Shown in pieces: positions 44,412-54,404 of a stretch of DNA of 64,000 nt; the first letter of the stretch is position 1; each line of letters begins with the position of its first letter. The position numbers were made by a program, and so were the translations under genes. Origin of the DNA: Natronococcus pandeyae (lineage in GTDB: Archaea > Halobacteriota > Halobacteria > Halobacteriales > Natrialbaceae). The notes under the pieces are model-generated. The model was not told where the DNA came from and ran no database searches. It was given only the letters and a program-made list of their open reading frames with translations. The stretch lies in the NCBI RefSeq assembly GCF_008122205.1, contig NZ_PHNJ01000011.1, positions 90,713 to 154,712 of the forward strand, in the 5' to 3' direction.

Positions 44412-46490
44412 CTAATCACCCCTCGTTGTCCGTGAGGATCGTTTCGAGTGCCCCGACCCGACGCGGTCGGTCGTCGGGGTCATCACGACCGAGTTGTCGG
44501 TACACCGGACCGCGTAGGGCACGTTGTGGCACCGAATCGTCGCGTGAACGGCCTCGAACCGCTCCGGGAGCACGGGCTGGGCGACGGGGTCGCCGTCGCG
44601 AACGTCGAACCCGAGTGCGGCTTGGACGAAGCCGAACGCGCTGCCCGCGCTCCAGGCCGCCGGCTCGCAGGAGTCCGGATGGTGGATTCGGCCCGTCTCG
44701 AGCCCGGGCTGGTCGAGTCCGACCATCAGCTCCGGGAACCCCCACCGCTCGGGATCGGTCGTCGCGCTGGCTTCGAGCGCGTCGAGGCCTCGCTCGACGA
44801 GGGCTGCAACGGCATCGCCGCGCCCGTAGCGAGCGGCGCCCATCGCCGCGAGGCTCGTGTCGTGAGGCCAGACGCTGCCGCGATGGTACGAGAGCGGGTC
44901 GAACGCGTCGTGTGACGCCGCGAACGTCCGGAGTCCGGCGTCCGTGAGCATATCGGGCTCGAGCAGGCGATCGATCACGGCGTCCGCCCGGTCGGCCGGC
45001 ACGATGCCAGTCCACAGCGCGTGGCCCTGATTCGAGGCGACGCTCTCGACGACGCCCTCGTCGTCGAGCGCCAGCGCGTAACAGCGCTCGTCGGGCAGCC
45101 AGAACGCCTCGTCGAACCGGTCTTGGACACGCTGTGCGTGCTCGGTGAACCGCTCGTGGAAGCGGTCGTCGCCGCGCTGGGCGGCGAGCTCGGCGACGCC
45201 ACGCAACGCCCGATAGGCGTACCCCTGGACTTCCGCCAATGCGACCGGCGGCGTGGCCGGGGTCCCGTCGGGACGGGCGAGCGCCCGCCCGCTGTCCTTC
45301 CAGCCGAGGTGGGCGAGCCCGTACTCGTGGTCGTGCGAGTCGTACCGGAGCAGACCGTCTGCCCCACTCGTCTCGCAGATCCACTCGGCGGCCTCCACCG
45401 CGGCGGCGTAGAGCTCGTCGGTTACGGCGTCCGTACCGGCCCACTCGCCGTAGGCGGCTACGAGACCCGCGAACAACGGCGTCGCATCGACCGTCCCGTA
45501 GTACGGCGCCCGAATCGATTTCCCGACGGCGGGCCGGTCGCCGTGGCGGTTCTCGTGGGGGATCTTCCCCGGCTCTTCGAGCGTCGCGTCGTCGCTCGTC
45601 GTTCCCTGCTGGCTGGCGAAGTGCTCGAGGGTTCGTCGGGTGAGCTGCGGTGCGAACGGGAGCGTCTGGAACCCGACCAGCAGCGCGTCCCGGCCGAACG
45701 GGGCCAGAAACCGCGGCGCACCGGCGGCCGGGACACCTTCTGGGAGCGTCAGCGCGGCCAGCGTGTCGGCGGCAGCCTCGAACAGCGGTGAGGAGGGTTG
45801 AGCCGAGACGACCGGCGTGTCTTGGACATCGCCCGGTTCGCGTGCCGGGGCGAACGTTGCCGACGTCGTGAGTGTGGCGGTCCCTCCCGGCTCCACCGGG
45901 AGCGTCGCGGTGATCGTCGTCCCGACGCCCCCGTTGGCGTCCGTCGTTACCGCGGATGCGTTCGTCACGTCGATCGTCGTGCGTCGCGTCGTCCCGTCGG
46001 GACAGTCGGCGGCCAGCGTGGCGCCGTCGAACCGCTCGCGCACGGCGAGCGTCCGATCGACGGGCTTGCGGGCGCTGAAAAAGCCGGGACACTCGAACAC
46101 GTGACGAAACGACGATCGGGCGGTGACCTCGACGTCGACCGTCCGCTGCTCGGCGGTGTAGTTCTCGACGGTCGTCGTCAGCGTCACGCCGTTCGCATCG
46201 GGAACCAGTCGTTTCTCGACCAGCAACGGCCGGGCGTCGCCTCGTCCGTCACCAACCGCGCCACTGGACAGCACGGTCGTCACCCCGTCCGGACCCGCTC
46301 GGCGGGCGATTCGGTCCCAGCCCGCCGTCGGCGCCTCGCGGTCGGTCGGTCGAACGGCGAACTCGCCGAGATGCTGGACGTCGCGCGAGTAGACACCGCT
46401 TTCGTCGTGAACGTTTCGAACGTCGCCGTGCGCGCCGACAACGGCGACGACGCCATCCGAGATGGCGAGCACGCAGTCGTCGGGGATCAT
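44412..46490 (-). CDS. Glycogen-debranching-type amylo-alpha-1,6-glucosidase
   Basis: 692 aa. N-terminal beta domain of GDE family: [20 protein letters not shown] (about 25-45) and [20 protein letters not shown]. The catalytic (alpha/alpha)6 part carries [20 protein letters not shown] (about 262), [37 protein letters not shown], and near the end [19 protein letters not shown] with [12 protein letters not shown] and [20 protein letters not shown]. This suits hydrolysis of alpha-1,6 or related glucosidic bonds. The start overlaps the upstream ATPase stop by ATGA. No signal peptide, so it acts on imported substrate. Confidence 0.75.
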   Translation of the reverse strand: MIPDDCVLAISDGVVAVVGAHGDVRNVHDESGVYSRDVQHLGEFAVRPTDREAPTAGWDRIARRAGPDGVTTVLSSGAVGDGRGDARPLLVEKRLVPDANGVTLTTTVENYTAEQRTVDVEVTARSSFRHVFECPGFFSARKPVDRTLAVRERFDGATLAADCPDGTTRRTTIDVTNASAVTTDANGGVGTTITATLPVEPGGTATLTTSATFAPAREPGDVQDTPVVSAQPSSPLFEAAADTLAALTLPEGVPAAGAPRFLAPFGRDALLVGFQTLPFAPQLTRRTLEHFASQQGTTSDDATLEEPGKIPHENRHGDRPAVGKSIRAPYYGTVDATPLFAGLVAAYGEWAGTDAVTDELYAAAVEAAEWICETSGADGLLRYDSHDHEYGLAHLGWKDSGRALARPDGTPATPPVALAEVQGYAYRALRGVAELAAQRGDDRFHERFTEHAQRVQDRFDEAFWLPDERCYALALDDEGVVESVASNQGHALWTGIVPADRADAVIDRLLEPDMLTDAGLRTFAASHDAFDPLSYHRGSVWPHDTSLAAMGAARYGRGDAVAALVERGLDALEASATTDPERWGFPELMVGLDQPGLETGRIHHPDSCEPAAWSAGSAFGFVQAALGFDVRDGDPVAQPVLPERFEAVHATIRCHNVPYAVRCTDNSVVMTPTTDRVGSGHSKRSSRTTRGD

Positions 46491-47620
46491 CGATCGATCA
46501 CCTCACCATGTTCGTCGAAGCGGTGGAGCGCCGCTGCCGGGAACCGCAACGTCGCGGTCGTTCCGGGGTCGATTCCCTCGGGCCGCTGGCGAAACCGTGC
46601 GGTCACGGAGTCGCCGCCACAGTCGAACTCGATCTCATAGGCGTTGCCGAGCGGTTCGACGACGACCGCCTCACCCTCGAGTTCAATTGTTCGGGGGTCG
46701 CCGCCGTCGGCTCGACGCTCCTCGACGGCCGGCCCTCCGCTTCGGGGCTCGCCGGCCGAGCCGGCGACGCGCACGTCTTCCGGGCGGATCCCGAGCGTCG
46801 CCGCGTTCGCCAGCGCCGGCTCGTCGGCCACGACGCACTCCGGAGCGAAGAAATTCATCGGCGGCTCACCGAGGAAGCCCGCGACGAACTCGTTCGCCGG
46901 CTGCTCGTAGACCTCCTTCGGCGTCCCGACCTGCTGGAGTTCGCCGTTGTTCATCACCGCGATGCGGTCGGCGAGACTCATCGCCTCCTCCTGGTCGTGG
47001 GTGACGTAGACGGTCGTCGTCCCCAGTTGCTGCTGGAGCCGACGCAGTTCCGAACGCGTCTGGACGCGGAGTTTGGCATCGAGATTGGAGAGCGGCTCGT
47101 CCATGAGAAACGCGCGCGGCTCGCGGACGATCGTTCGACCCAGGGCGACGCGCTGGCGCTGCCCGCCGGAGAGCTGACCCGGCTTCTGGTCGAGCAAGTC
47201 GTCGATCTCGAGCAACTCGGCCGTGCGGTGAATGCGCTCGTCGACGTTCTCGACGTCCATTTTGGCCAGCGGGAACGCGAGGTTCCCCCGGACCGACTTG
47301 TGGGGGTACAGCGCGTAGCTCTGGAACACCATCGAGAGCTCGCGGCGCTGTGGCAGCGTTTCGGTGACGTCCTCGCCGCCGATCGAGATCCGGCCACCAG
47401 AGGGTGTTTCGAGGCCGGCGATCATGCGCAGCGTCGTCGACTTCCCACACCCCGAGGGCCCAAGCAGGACGAGGAACTCGCCGTCCCGAATCGTTAGTTC
47501 AAGCTCGTCGACGGCGACCAACTCGCCGAAGCGCTTCGTGACGCCCTCCAGCCGGATCTCGGCGTTCGCGTCGGAGCTCAGTGCGTCGGTCGCAACGTCG
47601 GATGTCGTGTTTCCGGCCAT
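46487..47620 (-). CDS. Sugar ABC transporter ATPase, MalK/UgpC-type (first copy)
   Basis: 377 aa. Walker [14 protein letters not shown] (about 54), signature [13 protein letters not shown] (about 158), Walker [16 protein letters not shown] and H-loop [14 protein letters not shown] are complete; the C-terminal domain has TOBE-like sequence ([12 protein letters not shown]). It is placed directly after the permease genes, as usual for MalK. The C-terminal about 60 residues contain a [12 protein letters not shown] loop not seen in the second copy. Its stop overlaps the debranching gene start. Confidence 0.9.
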   Translation of the reverse strand: MAGNTTSDVATDALSSDANAEIRLEGVTKRFGELVAVDELELTIRDGEFLVLLGPSGCGKSTTLRMIAGLETPSGGRISIGGEDVTETLPQRRELSMVFQSYALYPHKSVRGNLAFPLAKMDVENVDERIHRTAELLEIDDLLDQKPGQLSGGQRQRVALGRTIVREPRAFLMDEPLSNLDAKLRVQTRSELRRLQQQLGTTTVYVTHDQEEAMSLADRIAVMNNGELQQVGTPKEVYEQPANEFVAGFLGEPPMNFFAPECVVADEPALANAATLGIRPEDVRVAGSAGEPRSGGPAVEERRADGGDPRTIELEGEAVVVEPLGNAYEIEFDCGGDSVTARFRQRPEGIDPGTTATLRFPAAALHRFDEHGEVIDR

Positions 47621-47621
47621 G

Positions 47622-48530
47622 TTAGCCCTCCACCGCGCCGAAGGTGAGCCCCTCGACCATGTACTTCTCTAAATACATGAACATCACGATCAACGGAATG
47701 CTCGTCAGGAGCGAGGCGGCCATGATCTCGCCCCAGACCTGGTGGAAGCCCGACGCGAGCGCCTCGATCCCGATCGGGAGCGTGTAGACGCCCTGGGACT
47801 CGAGGAAGATGCTGGCGAACAGGTACTCGTTCCACGCGATCATGAAGGTGAAAAAGAACACCGCCACGATCGCCGGCGCCGACAGCGGCAGCGTGATCTT
47901 GAAGATCACTTCGAGCCGCGAGTAGCCGTCCATGATCGCCGCCTCCTCGATCTCCTCGGGGATCGACCGGAAGTAGTTGCCGAGCATGTACAGCGAGACG
48001 GGCAGCGTCTGGACGAGGTAGGTGATAAAGAGGCTCCACAGCGAGTCGACGAAGCCGAGCCAGACGATCACCTGGAACATCGGGACCACGAGCAGGATGC
48101 CCGAGAACATGTAGACCATGAGCACGCCCCGCGAGAAGATCCCGCGTCCCTTGTAGTCCAGCCGGGCGAAGCTGTAGGCGCCGAACGTGGCGACGAGCAC
48201 CGAGGCACCGGCGGTGACCGTCGCGACGATGAAGCTGTTTTTGAAGTAGGTGAGGAACGGGAACGTCTCCGGACCGAAGACGGTCCGGTAGTGCGTGAGC
48301 GTGAGTTCGTCGGGGATCAGCGTCGGCGGCAGCGAGTAGAGGCTCGATTCGGGGGAGAGGCTCGCCACGGTCATGTAGTAGAACGGAAACAGCGTGACGA
48401 ACAGCGACAGCCCCAGCGCGATGTAGAAGATCAACCGTTCGTACAGCGAGGTTTCGATCGTCTGATTGCCGAGTCCGAGCGCGTTCTTGAACGAGTCAAC
48501 CGTGTGTCGGTAGGTGGATTTCGTACTCAT
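47622..48530 (-). CDS. Sugar ABC permease, MalG-type
   Basis: 302 aa with six transmembrane helices. The MalG/UgpE loop [20 protein letters not shown] (about 205, EAA motif with Gly) is present, as is the N-terminal [20 protein letters not shown] helix and [20 protein letters not shown]. It follows the MalF gene by 4 bases. It forms the translocation pore with the MalF-type partner and binds the ATPase through the EAA loop. Length is standard. Confidence 0.9.
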   Translation of the reverse strand: MSTKSTYRHTVDSFKNALGLGNQTIETSLYERLIFYIALGLSLFVTLFPFYYMTVASLSPESSLYSLPPTLIPDELTLTHYRTVFGPETFPFLTYFKNSFIVATVTAGASVLVATFGAYSFARLDYKGRGIFSRGVLMVYMFSGILLVVPMFQVIVWLGFVDSLWSLFITYLVQTLPVSLYMLGNYFRSIPEEIEEAAIMDGYSRLEVIFKITLPLSAPAIVAVFFFTFMIAWNEYLFASIFLESQGVYTLPIGIEALASGFHQVWGEIMAASLLTSIPLIVMFMYLEKYMVEGLTFGAVEG

Positions 48531-48534
48531 CGTA

Positions 48535-49425
48535 TCACCAGTCCAGTATCCAGGCGACGTACACGAGGACGAACCCGATCAGCGCCAGGAACAGCACCAT
48601 CGAGATCGCCGCCGCCTGTCCGTGTTGGTAGTTCGCGAACGCAACCGTGTACGCGTACACCGGCAGGGTCTCCACCTGTCGGGTGAGCAGCCAGATGTCG
48701 GCGAACTTGTTGAAGTTCCAGATCCAGCGCAGCAAGAACACCGTCGCGAGGATGTACTTGAGTTCGGCCAGCGTGATGTCTTTGAACTGGGCGAACCGCG
48801 AGGCGCCGTCGATCTTCGCCGCCTCGTACATGTCGCTGGGAATCGCCTGCACGCGCGCGATCAGCATCAGGAACGCGAACGGGAAGTACCGCCAGGCGTC
48901 GACGAAGATCACCGACCACAGCGCCGTCCGGTCGTTGCTCAGCAGGTCGATATCGCCGCCGTACAGCCCGAGCACGTCGGATCCAACGTACGGCACGATC
49001 CCGTACAACGGATCGAGCATGAACCGCCAGACGAACGCGATCGAGATCAGTGGCGCCACGTACGGCAACAGGACGAGGCCGCGTGCGAAGCGCCGACCCC
49101 GAAACTTCCGGTTGAACAACAGCGCCGCACCGAGGCCGCCGAGGGTTGCCAGCGTCGTACTGAAGAACGTAAAGACGACCGTCGTCCACAGCGCCGACCA
49201 GAACTGACCGCTTCCGAGCAGGTCCTGGTAGTGCTGGAGACCGATCCACTCGGGGGATTCGGCCGGCGAGAGCGGCACGGCGGTAAAGCTCAAGTAAATG
49301 TTGTACAACACCGGATAGAGAATCACCGCCGCGATCAGCAACAGCGAGGGGGCGATCAGCGCGTAGCCGAGCAGCGCCTCCTTCTCCTCGAGCGTTCGGT
49401 CACCGCTCCGGGTTAGTGAAACCAT
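48535..49425 (-). CDS. Sugar ABC permease, MalF-type
   Basis: 296 aa with six helices. LLGYALIAPSLLLIAAVILY starts it, and the EAA loop reads MYEAAKIDGASRFAQFKDIT (about 188), with MLIARVQAIPSD just before. It follows the binding-protein gene by 24 bases and precedes MalG. A normal-length MalF/UgpA-type permease without the long extra loop of E. coli MalF. Confidence 0.9.
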   Translation of the reverse strand: MVSLTRSGDRTLEEKEALLGYALIAPSLLLIAAVILYPVLYNIYLSFTAVPLSPAESPEWIGLQHYQDLLGSGQFWSALWTTVVFTFFSTTLATLGGLGAALLFNRKFRGRRFARGLVLLPYVAPLISIAFVWRFMLDPLYGIVPYVGSDVLGLYGGDIDLLSNDRTALWSVIFVDAWRYFPFAFLMLIARVQAIPSDMYEAAKIDGASRFAQFKDITLAELKYILATVFLLRWIWNFNKFADIWLLTRQVETLPVYAYTVAFANYQHGQAAAISMVLFLALIGFVLVYVAWILDW

Positions 49426-49449
49426 GATTGGATACAGGCCGAGTGAGAG

Positions 49450-50766
49450 CTAGTTGATCGCGTCGCGCATCTGGTCGGCCTGCTCTTCGGCGACGGTTTC
49501 GGGGTCGTCGCCGTCGGAAACTCGCTGGACCGCCTCGGCGACGAGGAACCGGCTCGTGATCTCGCTGAACTCGGGGAACATCTCGCCGTCGACGTAACCG
49601 AACCGTTCCATGGTCTCGAACGCGCCCGAGATGTCTTCGAGCGTGTTCTCGTCCCACTCCTGAAGCACCTCGTTGTCCCGGTACGCTTCGCTCTGGGACG
49701 TCTCGCGCAGTACGGGGTTCATCCCGCCCGGTGCCATATGCAGGTACTCGATGTACTCCTCGTCGGTCAGGAGGAATTCGGCGAACTCCGTCGCGACGCC
49801 GCGCTCGTCGTCGCTCGCCGTATCCAACAGGTTGAGCGTGAGGATCGCGCCGAACGAGCTCTGGCGCTCGTTGTCCAGGAACGAGGTGAAGCCGACGTTT
49901 TCCGCGTCGACGGCGTCGCTGTCGCCGATATCACCCATGATGTACGAGGAGTACTCGATGAGGTGACTCTGGTGGTTCATGAACGTGTTATTCGCGTCCT
50001 CCCACGTGTTGTTGCCCGGCGGGCTGTACTCCGCGAGCGAGCCGTAGAACTCGAGCGCTTCGACCATCTCGTCGCTGTCGAAGACGATCTCACCGTCCTC
50101 GTCGAACACGCGCGCGCCGTTCGATCGGGCGAACGGCGTGAAACACTGCCTGGCGTACGCGGTTTCGTCGGAGCCAACCACGATCCCGTACTCGTCGTTG
50201 TCGGGGTCGTAAAGCGCCTCCGCGGCCTCGAGGAGACTGTCCCAGTCGGTCGGCTCGGCGAGCCCGAGTTCGTCGAACCGATCCTGCCGGTACCAGAAGC
50301 CCTGCACCCAGCCGTGCATCGGCACGGCGAACCGATCGCCGTCCGGCGACGTGGTGAGATCCAGCGCCCCCTCGAAGAACTCGTCTTCGCCGACGCCGTC
50401 GATAACGCTCTCGGCCCCGTCCGCCGAGAGCAGCCCTTCGCCGCCGAGCGTCTGCATGGGATCAAGTGGCAGTTCGGCGATCGAGGGGAGCCGATCCGAT
50501 GCCTGCGCAGAGGAAATCTGCGACGGAACGTCGTCCTCTTCGACCGTGATGAGTTCCAGCTCGCCGTCGTGTTCGTCCTCGAACCGTTCGAGCAGTCCGT
50601 CGATGACCTGCTGGCGGTCCTCTTCGACCTGTGTCGTCCAGTATCGGTTTCCGGCGTCATCGTCGCCGCCACCGCCCATACAGCCGGCGGCGGCGGTGAG
50701 CAGCGTCGTCGCCCCGATCGACCGGAGCACGGTGCGACGGGTGGTGTCGGAAGTCTTCTGTGGCAT
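49450..50766 (-). CDS. Sugar ABC substrate-binding lipoprotein
   Basis: 438 aa. N-terminus has a twin-arginine signal (TTRRTVLRSIGATTLLTAAA) and a lipobox cysteine (AAGC, about residue 29) followed by a Gly/Asp linker (GGGGDDDAGN), so it is Tat-exported and lipid-anchored. The mature domain has the SBP_bac_1 layout: QVIDGLLERFEDEHDGELEL, FAVPMHGWVQGFWYRQDRFD, and EFAEFLLTDEEYIEYLHMAP. It sets substrate specificity; sugar identity is not predictable. First gene of the operon, with TATA at 50791. Confidence 0.9.
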   Translation of the reverse strand: MPQKTSDTTRRTVLRSIGATTLLTAAAGCMGGGGDDDAGNRYWTTQVEEDRQQVIDGLLERFEDEHDGELELITVEEDDVPSQISSAQASDRLPSIAELPLDPMQTLGGEGLLSADGAESVIDGVGEDEFFEGALDLTTSPDGDRFAVPMHGWVQGFWYRQDRFDELGLAEPTDWDSLLEAAEALYDPDNDEYGIVVGSDETAYARQCFTPFARSNGARVFDEDGEIVFDSDEMVEALEFYGSLAEYSPPGNNTWEDANNTFMNHQSHLIEYSSYIMGDIGDSDAVDAENVGFTSFLDNERQSSFGAILTLNLLDTASDDERGVATEFAEFLLTDEEYIEYLHMAPGGMNPVLRETSQSEAYRDNEVLQEWDENTLEDISGAFETMERFGYVDGEMFPEFSEITSRFLVAEAVQRVSDGDDPETVAEEQADQMRDAIN

Positions 50767-50785
50767 TGTGTCTCAAGCACATGAA

Positions 50786-50830
50786 AAAGAAATATTTAAA
50801 CCTTTTGTGTTCGTTTTTCACTCCAGTGAA
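50786..50830 (-). promoter_or_regulatory. Promoter and inverted repeat of the sugar operon
   Basis: TTTAAATATT (complement of 50791-50800) is a TATA-like box about 25 bases before the start codon at 50766, giving a short-leader transcript. Farther upstream TTCACT-CC-AGTGAA (50817-50830) is a 6-bp dyad that may bind the divergent TrmB regulator. The dyad differs from the published TACT-N-AGTA TrmB site, so its link to TrmB is a guess. Confidence 0.5.
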
Positions 50831-50965
50831 GAATGAGTTCATCAGGCGACACCGACCGGTCGCCGTAACAGTGGCGGACCGTGCGGGCGCGCAACGAATG
50901 CGGCGGCGTTGCCCGGAAAAAGACGACCACAAACGTCTACGGGCTGCGACCGATTCGTTCTAGTT

Positions 50966-52054
50966 ATGGATCAGGAAACGCTTCGCGCCGGGTTGATGGA
51001 CGCCGGCTTGACGCAGTACGAGGCCGACGCCTACCTCGCGCTGCTCGAGCGAGGCGCGGCGCCGGCGGTTCGGATCGCCGAGGACACGAATATTCCGAAG
51101 TCGCGCGTCTACGACGTGTTGCGCGATCTCGAGGAAGCTGGCTACGTCGAAACCTACGAGCAGGACTCGCTTCGGGCGCGGGCACACGACCCGTCGGACG
51201 TTCTCTCGGACCTCCAGCAGCGCGCCCAGCGGTTGCTCCAGACTGCAGACGAGATCGAAGAGCGGTGGGAACAGCCCGGGATCGACGATCACAAGATCAC
51301 GATCGTCAAACGGTTCGAGTCGGTACTCGATCAGTTCCGGGAGCTCGCCGGTGAGGCGGACAACCAGATTCAGCTGGCTGCCTCACCCGAGCAGATCGAG
51401 GAGATTCGGCCTGCGCTCGAGGACGCGATCGATCGCGACGTGTTCGTCAAACTGTGCGTTACGACGGGTCCGAGCGACGACCACCTCCTCGAGGAGATGG
51501 AGTTCGCCGACATCGCAACGGAAGTTCGCTATCGACATCTTCCCGCGCCGTTTACCGTCCTCGTCGACCGACGCTGGACGTGCTTTTCGTCCCAGACTCG
51601 CGTGACCGATCAGTACGGGATCCTCGTCGACGACCCGACGCTAACGTACGTGTTCCAGTGGTACTTCCAGAGCGCGCTTTGGGTGACCTGGGATCTCGTA
51701 TACGCGGACAGCACGGACGGGAACAAACGCGAGTACGTCAATGTGCGAGAATGTATCTGCGACGTTGCACCGCTCGTCACCGACGGCGTCGAGATTCCGG
51801 TGACGGTTCGCGGTTTCGACGTCCGGAGCGGCGACGACGTCACGCTGTCGGGCCGGATCGTCGACATTATCTCCGCCAGGACACCCACCAGAGACGACGG
51901 CTCGCTGACTCTCACCCATCTGGCGGGGCAGGCGACGCTCGTGGTCGAATCCGACGGAGCGGAGTACGGCATCGGCGGGCGCGGTGCGACCCTCGAGGAT
52001 ATCGAGGCGACCAGAATCATCATCGAAACAGCGGAGACAGCCATAGCGGACTAA
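50966..52054 (+). CDS. TrmB-family sugar-responsive transcriptional regulator
   Basis: 362 aa from the ATG at 50966. The N-terminal TrmB winged helix (GLTQYEADAYLALLERGAAP, then IPKSRVYDVLRDLEEAGYVE) is followed by a coiled-coil (about 80-115) and the TrmB sugar-binding domain (FESVLDQFRELAGEADNQIQ, PFTVLVDRRWTCFSS, a beta-sandwich region to the end). TrmB proteins bind sugars and repress or activate transporter operons. It is divergent from the ABC operon by 199 bases, so it is its likely regulator. It ends next to a decayed isomerase gene. Confidence 0.85.
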   Translation: MDQETLRAGLMDAGLTQYEADAYLALLERGAAPAVRIAEDTNIPKSRVYDVLRDLEEAGYVETYEQDSLRARAHDPSDVLSDLQQRAQRLLQTADEIEERWEQPGIDDHKITIVKRFESVLDQFRELAGEADNQIQLAASPEQIEEIRPALEDAIDRDVFVKLCVTTGPSDDHLLEEMEFADIATEVRYRHLPAPFTVLVDRRWTCFSSQTRVTDQYGILVDDPTLTYVFQWYFQSALWVTWDLVYADSTDGNKREYVNVRECICDVAPLVTDGVEIPVTVRGFDVRSGDDVTLSGRIVDIISARTPTRDDGSLTLTHLAGQATLVVESDGAEYGIGGRGATLEDIEATRIIIETAETAIAD

Positions 52055-52055
52055 C

Positions 52056-52345
52056 ATGCAATACCGACGCACTCAGTACGGCTTTCCGACAGCATACGTC
52101 GAATAGACCTGTGCGATCGCCGCCGACGCCGGCTACGATGGCATCGAACCGAACGTCGAGGATGATGGACCACTGACGACAGATGGTGGCTGACGAAAAT
52201 TCCGTAAGACGGTCGACCAGTTCGACCTCACCGTCCCGTCCTTCTCGACGCTCAGCCACTGGGAGTGGCCGTTGTCGAGCGCTGACGACCAATCGCGGGA
52301 GACTGGTCTCCAGGTCGGTCGCAAGATGACCGACGCGGAAACGGC
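52056..52345 (+). pseudogene. Sugar phosphate isomerase/epimerase relic (xylose-isomerase-like TIM barrel)
   Basis: MQYRRTQYGFPTAYVE begins at 52056 and is then broken by TAG. The next pieces CAIAADAGYDGIEPNVEDDG and FRKTVDQFDLTVPSFSTLSH and WPLSSADDQSRETGLQVG are the first strands of a xylose-isomerase-like epimerase. Two stops interrupt it and the 3' two-thirds are missing, replaced by repeat D. It starts 1 base after the TrmB stop, so it was probably part of the sugar catabolism locus. Confidence 0.55.
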
Positions 52346-52540
52346 TGACGTCCACGGCGAGGCGTGACCACGGGGACGGAACCTCGCTCGAGAGAGCCTC
52401 TCCTCTCCTGGGGAGCCACAACACATTCGCAGTGCGGCTGTACGACGGGTCGTTTCGTCGTGGGTTGCTTCCTTGATCGGTCGTCGTCGGTTCGGATGCG
52501 AGACCAGCTCCAGTGATCCGAGGACACCAGTCGTCACTGG
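52341..52540. repeat. Dispersed repeat D, copy 2
   Basis: About 200 bp similar to 7699-7903, same orientation. Starts at ACGGCTGACGTCCACGGC, which again falls at the 3' end of a truncated gene (the isomerase relic). Ends near TCGTCACTGG. No ORF of its own. Confidence 0.65.
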
Positions 52541-52682
52541 GGGTGCTCGTCTCGTCGGCATCTATTTCGACGAAAACGCGAGATCCCGCCGAGGCGTTCC
52601 GGTAACGTAATCGAGTGGCATTGGATCTGCTCGGTCTTCGGGTGCCGCTCGGGTTCGCCCTTTGAGATCAAGCAAGAGGGCT

Positions 52683-52790
52683 TCAAGTCACGACCTCGGC
52701 GGGGTCGGCCAGCGGGTCGAGCGCGCGCTTGGCCGTAAACACCGACTCGTCTGCGGTGACCGTCTCGAAGAGGTCGTCGTAGCGTGACAT
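52683..52790 (-). pseudogene. Orc1/Cdc6 N-terminal stub
   Basis: 35 aa: MSRYDDLFETVTADESVFTA and KRALDPLADPAEVVT then stop. It is the first part of an Orc1/Cdc6, closely like the 40.3-kb relic (MNKYDDLFDETAPDDS). Truncated before Walker A. Confidence 0.6.
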
Positions 52791-52929
52791 GGGTTCCAGG
52801 CGAACTACGAGTGTGTCTATTCGGTCCAGTCTTGTCCGTGTATCGGTACCACCCACCACCTCTCGATGGCCACGGCACGCACGACGCCAGACTCTCCGGC
52901 GGACTCGGTGATGGGCGGTGTCGAGCGGC

Positions 52930-53207
52930 CCACGCTCGAGCGGCGGCGACCTGCTGGGTCGCGACGGTCGTCGCCGTCGCAACGCCGATTTCGGGCCGGC
53001 CCGGATGTAACAGACGTGGTCACACTCCCGAGTGGCCGAACTCTCCACAGTATTCGTCAGCGCAAGCGTCGTCGCGCCGGCGACGTTGGTCTCCCGCAGG
53101 GCGCGCATCGTCTCGGCAGTCTCGCCGCTCTGGATGATGCCGATCACGAGCGTGTCGGCGCCGATCGGCACCGCGTCAACCGTATACTCACTGGCGAGAA
53201 ACCACTC
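52930..53207 (-). pseudogene. GlmS SIS-domain relic
   Basis: EWFLASEYTVDAVPIGADTL then VIGIIQSGETAETMRALRET, NVAGATTLALTNTVESSAT and CDHVCYIRAGP match the second SIS domain region of glutamine-fructose-6-phosphate aminotransferase (SQSGETADTL...RAGPEIGVAST). After a one-base shift the order EIGVATATTVATQQ continues. Neither N-terminal glutaminase nor C-terminal domain is present. The 52800-52930 stretch between this and the Orc1 stub is non-coding debris. Confidence 0.6.
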
Positions 53208-53385
53208 GTTTGAGTGGGTAGGGGTTGCTCCAATGCTGGTGTGGTGGCTGAATCTAGTAGAAAAAGTCTCGATAAAATATAATTCACACTGGCAATCAGG
53301 AAACACTTATTAGGGGTTCATGATTGCGTTGGTGACCGGCTTTGCGAGCAGGTCGGCTGTCGTATCCGTCCGCGGCCGACAGTTT

Positions 53386-53420
53386 GTGAAGTACCTCGGG
53401 GACAAGCCCCGAGGCTTCAC
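53386..53420. other. Strong hairpin, IS200/IS605-like end
   Basis: GTGAAG-TA-CCTCGGGG-ACAAG-CCCCGAGG-CTTCAC forms a 14-bp stem with a small bulge. It resembles the terminal hairpins beside the tnpB genes here. No tnpB reading frame is recognisable around it. The region 53421-54193 shows nothing I can support except small palindromes at 53728-53750. Confidence 0.4.
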
Positions 53421-54193
53421 CGTTTAGACCGCACGTCCCAAGACGGGGCGTGTGGTCGCAGGTGAATTTAATTCCCCTCGGACTTCCCGTAGGTCGTCTG
53501 GAATTCACACCCGAACACCCGCGTCGTGTCCGTGAGGGTCGCTCCACCACGACCCGACAGTACCCGTCTCACCACGCCAGCGACGCGGGTTTTGAGAGAT
53601 ACCGCATTTCCAGGCCGAACGACCGCTTCATAGTGAGGTCTTCAATATCCGTCGCGGTCGTTATCACTCGTTACGAAGCGTAATTTATTAAGAATTTTAA
53701 CGGCCTTCACCCTCGGGGTCAACTGGTTCGAGAGAGCTTCGCTCTCTCGTCATCACGGAAGACCGGGTCTTCCGAACGACCCCGAGGCACTCGCCCTGCT
53801 TTCTCTGTAGATGACTTCTGCTCTGCCAGTGGCGGTCGGATCGTCGGCGTGCCATGAGAAAGACAGTCCACGGAGTCGGCATCGGATTTCGGTCGACAAC
53901 TGCTGTCGAGACAGCAGTACCTTCGAAAACGTCCACCAGATCCGGTCTCGGATGTGCCGCCCTGAATCTGTCGTGCCCGCTTGGCGCGTCAGAGTCCCAC
54001 GGGCGGGTCCAGTCGGTCAGTTCCCGGTCTGCCACGGCCAAGTCGGCGCCATCACCAAACACGTCACCATCTAGTCCTGGTACGTCTGAATACGGACGGG
54101 TCACCGCGTCGCGTCGAATTGAGGGAGTTGGTCGGGCAGCGCAAGCAGTTGAAAGGCGAACACCTATTGTGTTGAGTTTAGAAGAACAGAACA

Positions 54194-54358
54194 ATGTCAC
54201 TCGCCACCGCGGTGCGGCGGTGGTTGTCTGGCGGCGATGAGGTTCTTTACGAGTGTCGTCATTGCGGGACAACGGTCGAACCGACCGAGTGGAGGTGTCC
54301 CACCTGTGGGTCGGATGAAATCGCGGAGTTTGATCCCGCAGAGTACGACGCCCCTTGA
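54194..54358 (+). CDS. 54-aa zinc-ribbon protein
   Basis: A short gene, ATG at 54194, TGA at 54356. MSLATAVRRWLSGGDEVLYE then CRHCGTTVEP and CPTCGSDEIAEFDPAEYDAP give two CxxC pairs, a complete zinc ribbon. The stop codon lies within the end of the neighbouring tnpB element (CCTTGAC at 54354-54360), so the IS inserted exactly at the gene's 3' end. Common type of small haloarchaeal zinc protein; function unknown. Confidence 0.7.
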   Translation: MSLATAVRRWLSGGDEVLYECRHCGTTVEPTEWRCPTCGSDEIAEFDPAEYDAP

Positions 54359-54404
54359 CATCCTCCTCCGCGTGAACGCGGAGGAATCTCGAGCGTTGGG
54401 ATGT
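54355..54404 (-). ncRNA. tnpB 3' end: terminal hairpin and candidate omega RNA region
   Basis: CCTCCGCG-TGAA-CGCGGAGG (54365-54384) lies just after the tnpB stop, followed at the outer edge by the TTGAC-like boundary at 54356-54360. In IS200/IS605 elements the guide RNA (omega RNA) is made from this end and its guide lies just outside. The identity as an RNA gene is from family knowledge, not from direct evidence. Confidence 0.4.

Noticed and set aside
41809..46092. Long Arg/Ala/Pro-rich frames on either strand within the sugar operon
   Set aside because: Shadow frames of high-GC coding sequence; the true genes have clear domains in the other frame.
53697..54193. Minus-strand ORF with a DVFGDGADLAVADRELTDW-type reading
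   Set aside because: No start or domain is convincing, and the region is among relics; not listed as a gene.
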